From AWTP1-13 sp036280295 (GTDB lineage: Bacteria; Pseudomonadota; Alphaproteobacteria; Rhizobiales; Hyphomicrobiaceae), in the NCBI GenBank assembly GCA_036280295.1, contig DASURA010000038.1, forward strand, positions 1-17,224: 17,224 nt of DNA, given 5' to 3'. The notes below the pieces were generated by a model. That model saw only the letters and a list, made by a program, of their open reading frames with translations, was not told the DNA's origin and ran no database searches. Positions 1-5,194 of this stretch are shown in pieces (position 1 is the stretch's first letter; every line of letters begins with the position of its first letter). A program made the translations under genes and the position numbers.

Positions 1-200
1 AGGGGGGTGCAACGTGTGCAAGGTTGCAAAAGTATCGATGCAATCAGCGTTAGTTGCGAGTTTGAGGTTTGCACGAGGTTTGCACGTGGAGTTTCGTGAC
101 TCGGCCCCCTGTGTCAAACTGGCGAGTGATTAGTCCGCAGCGGTCCGAGTGCGTTGAGATTTGGCGCGAATAGATTGAGTGTCCGTGTACTGAGCACAAA
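1..200. other. Non-coding stretch with clustered TTGCA/TGCAA words
   Basis: No open frame here looks like a gene. Six TTGCA or TGCAA words occur between 8 and 84. They include the inverted pair TGCAA-GG-TTGCA at 17-28 and an exact 11-bp tandem repeat GAGGTTTGCAC at 64-74 and 75-85. The stretch lies upstream of the small membrane protein gene that starts at 213, so it may hold that gene's control region. No well-spaced -35/-10 pair was found. Calling the words operator half-sites is inference. Confidence 0.35.
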
Positions 201-212
201 ATGGAGGAAGAG

Positions 213-458
213 ATGACTTTCATTCTGCTGTGGCTGTTACTGTGCGTCGCTGTGGCGATCTTCGCCAATCGTTATAATCGGTCGGCGTTCGGCTGGTTCG
301 TCTTCGCGTTTGTGCTGTCGCCTCTGGTGGGCTTCGCGTTCGTCGCTGCACTTGGTCCTGCACCTGAGGTTGCTATCGAGCGTGAACGTGAACCGACGCC
401 TCGCACATTGCCGCAGATGTCGCGTCGCGTGGCGAATGAGGCGGCCCTGTGGTCGTGA
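213..458 (+). CDS. Small hypothetical membrane protein (accessory region)
   Basis: This is an 81-residue protein of unknown function. Its N-terminus is a strongly hydrophobic segment (about residues 2-18, MTFILLWLLLCVAVAIF). A short polar stretch (ANRYNRS) and a second hydrophobic segment (about 26-48) follow. The charged tail is rich in Arg and Glu. This fits a two-span inner-membrane hairpin protein. I chose the ATG at 213 over the in-frame ATG at 201 because GGAGG at 203-207 lies five bases before 213 and would be inside the coding part of the longer form. A perfect GC hairpin (467-497) follows the stop and separates it from a convergent gene. It resembles small cargo genes of phages and islands; no family is recognised. 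Confidence 0.6.
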   Translation: MTFILLWLLLCVAVAIFANRYNRSAFGWFVFAFVLSPLVGFAFVAALGPAPEVAIEREREPTPRTLPQMSRRVANEAALWS

Positions 459-466
459 GCAGTTGA

Positions 467-497
467 GCGAGCGCGCTGTGGGTGTGTGCGCGCTCGC
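467..497. terminator. Convergent hairpin terminator
   Basis: GCGAGCGCGC (467-476) pairs perfectly with GCGCGCTCGC (488-497) across an 11-base loop. The hairpin lies between the stop of the plus-strand gene at 458 and the stop of the minus-strand gene at 506. That position suits a terminator shared by both. No long T tract follows on either side, so its efficiency is uncertain. Confidence 0.5.
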
Positions 498-505
498 GAC
501 TGTTG

Positions 506-724
506 TTAGACGATCAGTAGGCTGCCTTCGCGCCGTGCTCGCTTGACAAGGTGTTTAGGTGCGTACTTCACGAGGCAAAACTTCTCGTGCTTCTCGTCGT
601 AGAGAAGTTCGCCGTTCGCGTACTCCTTGGCGATCCCGAGCAGGTGCTCTTTCACTTCTTTCGTCAGGGGCTTTTTCCCCTCCGACGACTTCCTAATTGC
701 ATCCCGGAACTCAGCTTCAGTCAT
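506..724 (-). CDS. Small hypothetical protein, phage/island-like
   Basis: This is a 72-residue soluble, charged protein (MTEAEFRDAIRKSSEGKKPL at the start) rich in Lys and Glu, with no membrane segment. Predicted content is mostly helical at the N-terminus (EFRDAIRKS, KEVKEHLLGIAKEYA), then a strand-rich basic tail (KFCLVKYAPKHLVKRARREG). On the minus strand GGGAG lies about eight bases before the ATG at 724, which supports the start. It converges with the small membrane gene and shares its GC hairpin. No family is recognised. Its size, charge and place beside an HNH-type gene suggest phage or island cargo, which is inference. Confidence 0.55.
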   Translation of the reverse strand: MTEAEFRDAIRKSSEGKKPLTKEVKEHLLGIAKEYANGELLYDEKHEKFCLVKYAPKHLVKRARREGSLLIV

Positions 725-1110
725 GGGTATTCTCCCGTTAGGGGTTGATGTCTCCTGTGATTTGATCGATGCGCGCGCCTATGAATGATCCGAGAGTCTG
801 TGTCCACAACTAAAGTGTTCATGCGGACAGATTGCATCTGCACACTGCGCACCTCCACCACCGCATACAGACGTCTCACATCATGCGCGCCCTGGCCCCC
901 GCGCGTATGTGAGCAGTTGGAAGTCAGCCACAGGGGCCTGTGTCAGCTTTGAGCTTGGCGACGTGCTCGGCAGCTCGGGAATCTCTCACGTGATCGCCTA
1001 TCACAGTGAGAAGCGGTATTTCCTGAGCAATTGCCGCCTTTTTCTCCAGGTCGGCAACATCCACGGCAAAAAGCGTGATAAAACGGCGTCGTCTGACCAT
1101 GAGGGAGGCG
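725..1110. other. Stretch without a convincing gene
   Basis: Open frames run through here, but none has both a good start and protein-like composition. An imperfect hairpin, CTCACGTGAT (985-994) against ATCACAGTGAG (1000-1010) with a five-base loop, is the main structure. A plus-strand frame from 909 reads through the hairpin into the HNH gene in the wrong frame and is probably spurious, although its first 60 residues are not absurd as a protein. Confidence 0.4.
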
Positions 1111-1749
1111 ATGACGCGACAGGAAGCATTGGCAGCAGGAGCGGGGCACTACGCCGGCAAGCGCTGCAGGCGACACCCCGAGCTAAACGGGCTGCGACGA
1201 ACAAAGGGCGGCAACTGTCCGGCGTGCGTCACGACGAACAAGCTGCGCTGGCAGCTCGACCATCCAGACGAGCACAGGAAGCGCATGAGGGTCCGGAAGC
1301 GCCTCGCTCGTGCTGCCGATCCTGATCGCTACCGAGAGCGCCGACGCTCGCGACGCAACAACCCTGAGTTCCGCGAGCGGCAGCGACAACGCAAGAGCGA
1401 ACCGAGATACTTGGCGCAACGTCGCGAGCGCTACCTGACCGACAAGGGGCAGCGCAAAGCACGAGCCGCCAAGCGACGTGCGACGAAGGTGCAGGCGGTT
1501 CCAGTTGGCGCCGACGTGCGAGCGATCGACTGCGCTTACGCCAAGCTCGCCGCACGAGCGCAGCGCCTTGGTCTCACCGTGGACCACATTGTTCCGTTGC
1601 AGCCGTGCCGTGTGTGCAAGCGCCGTGGAGCACATGCGCCAGGGAACTGGCAGTTGCTTACGCAGTCCATGAACTCAAGGAAGGGCAACCGCTGTCAGCG
1701 ATGCGCAAGACGCGACATGTTGTCACGAGCGTTGCCCGGAGAGCTGTGA
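1111..1749 (+). CDS. HNH endonuclease-like protein (phage/island type)
   Basis: This 212-residue, very basic protein ends in an HNH-like nuclease domain. The visible elements are VDHIVPL (about residues 157-163, with H159), then H175-A-P-G-N-W and NSRKGN (188-193). These match the DHIxPL...H.PxNxQ...N..KGN pattern of phage HNH nucleases. Cys pairs C166/C169 and C195/C198 could form a structural zinc site. A second Cys/His cluster sits at the N-terminus (C19, H22, C36, C39). The middle (about 50-125) is an extreme Arg-rich helix, likely binding nucleic acid. The start at 1111 has GAGGG at 1101-1105; ATGs at 1075 and 1099 are alternatives. HNH proteins cleave DNA in phage packaging, homing or defence; which applies here is unknown. 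The stop lies 39 bp from the tRNA-Phe 3' end. Confidence 0.65.
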   Translation: MTRQEALAAGAGHYAGKRCRRHPELNGLRRTKGGNCPACVTTNKLRWQLDHPDEHRKRMRVRKRLARAADPDRYRERRRSRRNNPEFRERQRQRKSEPRYLAQRRERYLTDKGQRKARAAKRRATKVQAVPVGADVRAIDCAYAKLAARAQRLGLTVDHIVPLQPCRVCKRRGAHAPGNWQLLTQSMNSRKGNRCQRCARRDMLSRALPGEL

Positions 1750-1788
1750 GCCATGACACCCACATCCGTAAGTCATTGTGAAATAAGG

Positions 1789-1861
1789 TGCCCAGGGGAG
1801 GAATTGAACCACCGACACCGTGATTTTCAGTCACGTGCTCTACCAACTGAGCTACCTGGGC
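1789..1861 (-). tRNA. tRNA-Phe (GAA)
   Basis: Read on the minus strand, the gene starts GCCCAGG and closes with CCTGGGC plus discriminator A, giving a perfect seven-pair acceptor stem. The D arm (GCTC...GAGC), an anticodon stem CGTGA/TCACG with loop CTGAAAA (anticodon GAA, phenylalanine) and a T arm with GGTTCAATTCC are all present. The encoded length is 73 nt. The next bases are CCT, so CCA is not encoded and must be added. The 3' end faces the accessory region at 1-1788. Confidence 0.95.
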
Positions 1862-1890
1862 AAACCTTCGCGCGAAGGGGAAGGCGGCGT

Positions 1891-1919
1891 TTTATAGGGG
1901 CTTGATTCCCGCCTGTCCA
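1891..1919 (-). promoter_or_regulatory. Sigma-70-type promoter of tRNA-Phe
   Basis: On the minus strand TGGACA (1919-1914) and TATAAA (1896-1891) are separated by exactly 17 bases, and the -10 box is 29 bases before the tRNA 5' end. The sequence just after the -10 box is GC-rich, as is usual for stable-RNA promoters under stringent control. The box match is seen; stringent control is inferred. Confidence 0.65.
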
Positions 1920-2031
1920 GCCACCGCGTCACCAACGCCGCTAACGTTAACTTGGCGGCCACACCGCGGCGCCTGCGACATCGTGGTGAAATACGGGCAT
2001 GGGCCGACGCGGGGCAAGGAGCGCTCGCCGA

Positions 2032-2496
2032 ATGCGCATCAGTGATGTCTTGGCCGACAAGAGGGCCGACAAAAGGACCGGCAAGGCCACACATGTCATC
2101 ACGGTTTGGCCGGACACCCGGCTCAGCCTCGTCACCAGGCTGCTCGACGACCACAATATTGCCTCTGTCGTGGTCGTCGACCACTCCGGGCGGCCGAAAG
2201 GGATTGTCACCGAGCGCGAGCTGGTTCGCACCTGGGCCCGGCTTGGGGCGGCGGCCCTTAATCTGACTGCCGGCCAGGCGATGCTGAGCCCCGCGCCCGC
2301 CTGCAGCCCCGATGACACCATCGGCGAGGTGCTCCGGCTCATGACCGACTACCGCGTCCGTCATGTCGTCGTGATGCGCGCCGGCATCATGGTGGGGATC
2401 GTAAGCATCGGTGATCTCGTCAAGATCCGCCTCACCGATGCCGAGCTCGAAAATCGCGTGCTGCGCGAAATGGCACTGGCGCGGCTCGTCACCTAG
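2032..2496 (+). CDS. CBS domain-containing protein (tandem CBS pair)
   Basis: This 154-residue protein consists of two CBS motifs (about residues 3-70 and 82-136), a Bateman module. Typical elements are VWPDTRLSLVTRLLDDHNIASVVVVD..GRPKG split over the first repeat, IVTERELVR closing it, and then CSPDDTIGEVLRLMTDYRVR and VGIVSIGDLVK in the second. Such stand-alone pairs bind adenine nucleotides and often regulate partner enzymes or channels. No partner domain is fused here, so the target is unknown. I prefer the ATG at 2032 with AGGAG ten bases upstream, as the family usually starts near this point; an ATG at 1999 would add 11 Arg-rich residues. The TAG stop is part of the CTAG that opens the palindromic element at 2493. 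Confidence 0.85.
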   Translation: MRISDVLADKRADKRTGKATHVITVWPDTRLSLVTRLLDDHNIASVVVVDHSGRPKGIVTERELVRTWARLGAAALNLTAGQAMLSPAPACSPDDTIGEVLRLMTDYRVRHVVVMRAGIMVGIVSIGDLVKIRLTDAELENRVLREMALARLVT

Positions 2497-2567
2497 TGTC
2501 CTGATCGCGAAATTCGCCTCAGCGTGCCGCAAGGTTGGAACGAATTTCGCGATCTGAAGGACACTAG
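2493..2567. repeat. Palindromic element A, copy 1
   Basis: A 75-bp imperfect palindrome is bounded by CTAG at both ends. The left arm (2493-2516) and right arm (2541-2567) match completely, except that the right arm has three extra bases (TCA when read as its complement). The core GATCGCGAAATTCG is exact, and the loop is 24 bases. A second copy lies inverted at 5133-5194 with the same three-base bulge. The first CTAG supplies the TAG stop of the CBS gene. Confidence 0.85.
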
Positions 2568-2582
2568 CCAACATTATGATGG

Positions 2583-2654
2583 CTAGTGCGATTCAGATCG
2601 AGAAGTCGCTCCGCCACCAAACCGATGAAGCGGACTTCTCGATCATCGCACTAG
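2583..2654. repeat. Palindromic element B, copy 1
   Basis: A 72-bp imperfect palindrome is bounded by CTAG at both ends, with arms at 2583-2607 and 2633-2654. The arms share CTAGTGCGAT and GATCGAGAAGTC and again differ by a three-base TCA insertion in one arm. This makes it a diverged relative of element A, which has CTAGTGTCCT and GATCGCGAAATTCG. It follows element A after a 15-bp linker, and the same order is kept in the inverted copy at 5042-5194. Confidence 0.85.
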
Positions 2655-2755
2655 CGCTTAGCATTCGCCCAGATCCTGTCCCATCGTTCCGGCCGCAGCC
2701 ACCGGCTGGCCGACGGGCACCGCTGTTCCTGCATTCGGCAACCGAGGGTAAGCTC

Positions 2756-3535
2756 ATGTCGCTCAAGGGTCGTACTGCCATCATCACCGGCTCCACTTCC
2801 GGCATCGGGCACGCTATCGCCTGCGCACTCGCCAAGGATGGGGCCAACATCGTCGTCAACGGCCTCGGCGAGGAGAAGGCGATCGAGGCCGCGGTACAAG
2901 CGGTGGCAGCGCATGGAACCCGCGTCCTCTTCGACGGCGCCGACATGCTGCGCCATAATCAGATCGCCGCCATGATCGCCAAGGCCGAGAAGGAGCTGGG
3001 CGCGGTCGACATCCTCGTCAACAATGCCGGCATCCAGCACGTGGCTCCGGTCGAGGAGTTTCCGATCGAGAAGTGGGATGCGGTGATCGCCATCAACCTC
3101 ACCTCGTCGTTCCACACCACCCGCGCCGTGGTGCCCGGCATGAAGAGCCGCAAGTGGGGGAGGATCATCAACATCTGCTCGGCGCACTCGCTGCGCGCCT
3201 CGCCATTCAAGAGCGCCTATGTGGCGGCCAAGCACGGGCTTTCCGGATTCACAAAGGCGGTCGCGCTGGAGCTGGCGGAGACCGGCATCACCGCCAACGC
3301 CGTGTCGCCGGGGTTCGTCTGGACGCCATTGGTCGAGAAGCAGATTCCCGACCTGGCGCGCTCGGAGAACATCAGCGAGGACGCCGCCAAGCGCCTGGTG
3401 CTCACGCGCCAGCCGACCAAGCGGTTCGTCACCGTCGACGAGGTCGCGGCGCTCGCCGTATTTCTGGCCGGCGAGGCCGCCGGCTCCATCACCGGCGCCA
3501 ACTACACCATCGACGGTGGGTGGACGGCACAGTAG
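2756..3535 (+). CDS. bdhA: 3-hydroxybutyrate dehydrogenase (SDR family)
   Basis: This 259-residue classical short-chain dehydrogenase should interconvert D-3-hydroxybutyrate and acetoacetate with NAD(H), the entry step for using monomers of stored polyhydroxybutyrate. It has the Rossmann motif TGSTSGIG (residues 11-18), NNAG (89-92), N114 and the catalytic triad S142, Y155, K159 (YVAAK). Q94, H144, K152 and Q196 fall at the positions I recall as substrate contacts in the Pseudomonas fragi enzyme, which separates it from generic SDRs. Position 187 is Phe where that enzyme has Trp. The ATG at 2756 has GAGGGT eight bases upstream. The open frame extends back to 2576 through palindrome B, but that extension is not protein-like. 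Length and C-terminus (IDGGWTAQ) are normal. The gene lies alone inside the block flanked by inverted repeats. Confidence 0.9.
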   Translation: MSLKGRTAIITGSTSGIGHAIACALAKDGANIVVNGLGEEKAIEAAVQAVAAHGTRVLFDGADMLRHNQIAAMIAKAEKELGAVDILVNNAGIQHVAPVEEFPIEKWDAVIAINLTSSFHTTRAVVPGMKSRKWGRIINICSAHSLRASPFKSAYVAAKHGLSGFTKAVALELAETGITANAVSPGFVWTPLVEKQIPDLARSENISEDAAKRLVLTRQPTKRFVTVDEVAALAVFLAGEAAGSITGANYTIDGGWTAQ

Positions 3536-3556
3536 GCGCTCGATGTTTGGAGAGTG

Positions 3557-3589
3557 GCGAAGCCTTCTTCTTGAATCGGAAGACTTCGC
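3557..3589. terminator. Hairpin after bdhA, between convergent genes
   Basis: GCGAAGCCTTC (3557-3567) pairs with GAAGACTTCGC (3579-3589) with one mismatch and an 11-base loop. It begins 21 bases after the bdhA stop and touches the stop of the possible minus-strand small gene at 3589. No clear T run follows. It is likely a terminator, or another small palindromic repeat. Confidence 0.45.
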
Positions 3590-3783
3590 TATTTGTCCGA
3601 GGCCACGGAGGGCGGCCTGTCCTGGACGTGTTGGTTCCTGATCTGCTGGTCAGTGCTGCTCATAGCGGCCGCGATGAACGCCATGGCAGCGAGCGTGAGA
3701 GCGATGGCCAGCACAATTTCCTTGCTCCAGCGTTGCGCACGGAACCGAGCGATGCACCCGGAGACGACGCGAAGTATTGCCAT
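3589..3783 (-). CDS. Possible small membrane protein
   Basis: This 64-residue frame starts MAILRVVSGC and carries one strong hydrophobic segment (about residues 24-45, EIVLAIALTLAAMAFIAAAM) between a basic N-terminal part and a polar tail. That fits a single-span inner-membrane protein, N-terminus in. No Shine-Dalgarno sequence is obvious before the ATG at 3783; a GTG at 3825 would add 14 Arg/Trp-rich residues. The stop touches the hairpin shared with bdhA, which mildly supports a real convergent gene. No family is recognised. It may equally be a chance frame in GC-rich DNA. Confidence 0.35.
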   Translation of the reverse strand: MAILRVVSGCIARFRAQRWSKEIVLAIALTLAAMAFIAAAMSSTDQQIRNQHVQDRPPSVASDK

Positions 3784-3892
3784 CGGCCAATAAAGGCATC
3801 GAGCCCTCGCCCAACGCCAGGGCACCGTTGGCCGCGCGACAGAAGGGCACAGACTTTTTGCAATGCATCATGGGACGGATGGAATGGCGAAC

Positions 3893-3905
3893 GGGGTCAG
3901 ACCCC
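3893..3905. repeat. GGGGTCAGACCCC palindrome
   Basis: A perfect 13-bp odd palindrome lies in the spacer between two minus-strand small genes. It is flanked by imperfectly mirrored ATGCA-rich words (CAATGCAT at 3861-3868, ATGCAGTGCAT at 3914-3924). I have the impression that GGGGTCAGACCCC cores recur in intergenic REP-like repeats of proteobacteria; that is recollection, not checked. Confidence 0.4.
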
Positions 3906-3959
3906 TCGCCGCAATGCAGTGCATTCCTGCGCGGGGCGGGGCTTACCCGTCCTCCCAAG

Positions 3960-4142
3960 CTACAGCCCGCGCATGAGGCAACCGAACAGGAGCACCACGT
4001 AGGCTGCGAGCATGCCGTAGAAGTGCGTGCTCTCGCCGGTAAGAAGCGGAATGGTGGCGCCGAAGAACTTCGCAAACAGCACGGCCAGCGCCAGGACGAT
4101 CGACAAAAGGAAGGTCAGAATTCCAGGTGACTTGAGCGCCAT
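3960..4142 (-). CDS. Small conserved two-span membrane protein
   Basis: This 60-residue protein is mostly membrane: a first span at about residues 9-27 (LTFLLSIVLALAVLFAKF), a short loop with TGESTHFYG, and a second span at about 43-57 (GMLAAYVVLLFGCL). It ends in MRGL. On the minus strand GGGAG lies ten bases before the ATG at 4142. The composition and the neat start-to-stop length make it a believable gene of unknown function. I think similar short proteins occur in Hyphomicrobiales, but I cannot name a family. It lies downstream of alkA on the same strand, 139 bp away, and could be cotranscribed with it. Confidence 0.6.
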   Translation of the reverse strand: MALKSPGILTFLLSIVLALAVLFAKFFGATIPLLTGESTHFYGMLAAYVVLLFGCLMRGL

Positions 4143-4281
4143 TTCACGCGTTCTCCCTCTGGCTCCCTCGGGTGGGACTGGTCCCCATGGCGACGCAGAT
4201 TAGCAGCTTGAGCGAGGCCGGGGCAGTCCCTGTCAGCAGGAGCGGGGCCGCGCTGCCAGCACGTTGCAGACCGGCACTTGC

Positions 4282-4938
4282 CTAGACCGGCAGCGCAGTG
4301 CTCTGCGCTTTCAGCGCCGCATAGTAGGCCCAAAGCATGCGTGCGGCGACAGCCCGCCACGGCCGCCAATGCTCGGCGAGCACCATCATCTCGTCCTTGT
4401 CCGGTCGTTCTGCAAGCACCAGTGCGCGCTGCAGCGCGATCTGCAGGGCGAGGTCGCCCGGCGCCCAGGCATCGGCCCGGCCCAGGCAGAACATGATGTA
4501 GATGTCGGCGGTCCAGGGGCCGATGCCGACGACGCCGGTGAGGGCGGCATGGATATCGGCATCGCTCGCCGTCTGGAGCGCGGCGAGATCGAGCCCGTTG
4601 CCGCATGCGGCCGCAATGGCCCGCAGCGTGCGGATCTTCGGCCTGGAGAGGCCAGCGGCGGCCAGCTCCGCATCAGGCAGTCGCAGCAGCGTCGCCGGCT
4701 CGAACGGCTGGCACGCGGCCGCCGTGCGCTGCCAGATGGCGGCCGCGCTGGCGATCGAAAGCTGCTGCCCGACGATGATGCGCGCGAGCCCCTCGAAACC
4801 TCCAGGCCGGCGCCGCAGCGGCGGATCGCCGGCCGTGTCGTGCACATGCCGCATGGTCGCGCACTTGCGCCGCAGTGCCCGCACGCCAGCGCGGATGTCA
4901 GTCTCGCTCTCGATGATCCTGGCGATGATCCTGGCCAC
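4282..4938 (-). CDS. DNA-3-methyladenine glycosylase II (AlkA-type)
   Basis: This 218-residue HhH-GPD DNA glycosylase removes alkylated bases such as 3-methyladenine, the first step of base-excision repair. Visible elements are IIVGQQLSIASA (about 54-65, the conserved GQQ(L/I)S region), the helix-hairpin-helix LTGVVGIGPWTA (133-144) and APGDLALQ (159-166), whose Asp162 is in the position of the catalytic Asp of the superfamily. There is no Cys-rich iron-sulfur loop at the C-terminus, which argues against Nth or MutY. It is shorter than E. coli AlkA (282 aa) because it lacks that enzyme's N-terminal domain, as many bacterial homologues do. The start is GTG at 4938 with GGAG eight bases upstream. 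The stop TAG is also in a CTAG, without a palindrome attached. Confidence 0.88.
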   Translation of the reverse strand: MARIIARIIESETDIRAGVRALRRKCATMRHVHDTAGDPPLRRRPGGFEGLARIIVGQQLSIASAAAIWQRTAAACQPFEPATLLRLPDAELAAAGLSRPKIRTLRAIAAACGNGLDLAALQTASDADIHAALTGVVGIGPWTADIYIMFCLGRADAWAPGDLALQIALQRALVLAERPDKDEMMVLAEHWRPWRAVAARMLWAYYAALKAQSTALPV

Positions 4939-4968
4939 GTCGGCTGCTCCGCTGCTCTCGGATGGGCA

Positions 4969-4997
4969 GTTCTACCGCCCTCCTTGGATCAAGCCAA
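4969..4997 (-). promoter_or_regulatory. Candidate promoter of the alkA-type gene
   Basis: On the minus strand TTGGCT (4997-4992) and TAGAAC (4974-4969) are 17 bases apart and would start RNA about 25 bases before the GTG at 4938. It lies just inside the palindromic block at 5042-5194, so the gene would not need read-through from the oxygenase gene upstream. Boxes are partial matches only. Confidence 0.35.
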
Positions 4998-5041
4998 CGG
5001 CTACGAACCAGTCTGTCGCCTCGCTGCTGACAGGATCGGAG

Positions 5042-5118
5042 CTACTGCGATGATCGAGAAGTCCGCTTCATCGGTTTGGCTAGGTGGCGAAGCGACTTCT
5101 CGATCTGAATCGCACTAC
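5042..5118. repeat. Palindromic element B, copy 2 (inverted)
   Basis: This is the reverse-complement counterpart of the element at 2583-2654. Its arms (5042-5063 and 5094-5118) keep GATCGAGAAGTC and the TCA bulge. The end bases have drifted from CTAG to CTAC. Compared with copy 1, the loop has a five-base insertion (CTAGG, 5080-5084). Confidence 0.85.
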
Positions 5119-5132
5119 AATCATAATGTTGG

Positions 5133-5194
5133 CTAGTATCCTTCAGATCGCGAAATTCGTCACGATGAGACGAATTTCGCGATCAGGACACTAG
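5133..5194. repeat. Palindromic element A, copy 2 (inverted)
   Basis: This is the reverse-complement counterpart of the element at 2493-2567, with arms at 5133-5159 and 5171-5194, CTAG at both ends, the same TCA bulge and a shorter loop (11 versus 24 bases). A 14-bp linker joins it to element B, almost the same linker as in copy 1. Its terminal CTAG (5191-5194) supplies the TAG stop of the minus-strand oxygenase gene. Confidence 0.85.

Noticed and set aside
909..1325. Plus-strand frame of 138 codons overlapping the HNH gene
   Set aside because: It reads through the HNH gene in another frame, its second half is the usual Arg/Ala/Gln shadow, and its start lacks a ribosome binding site.
1183..1635. 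Minus-strand frame of 150 codons opposite the HNH gene
   Set aside because: It is antisense to a gene with a recognisable nuclease motif, and its composition is typical of a GC-rich shadow.
1852..2574. 240-codon minus-strand frame opposite the CBS gene
   Set aside because: It is the antisense of the CBS domains and starts inside palindrome B; no family features are seen.
3073..4002. 309-codon plus-strand frame across bdhA and its downstream spacer
   Set aside because: The first half is bdhA in the wrong frame, and the rest is low-complexity with no start signal.
4264..5136. 290-codon plus-strand frame opposite the alkA-type gene
   Set aside because: It is antisense to a clear glycosylase and runs into the palindromic repeats.
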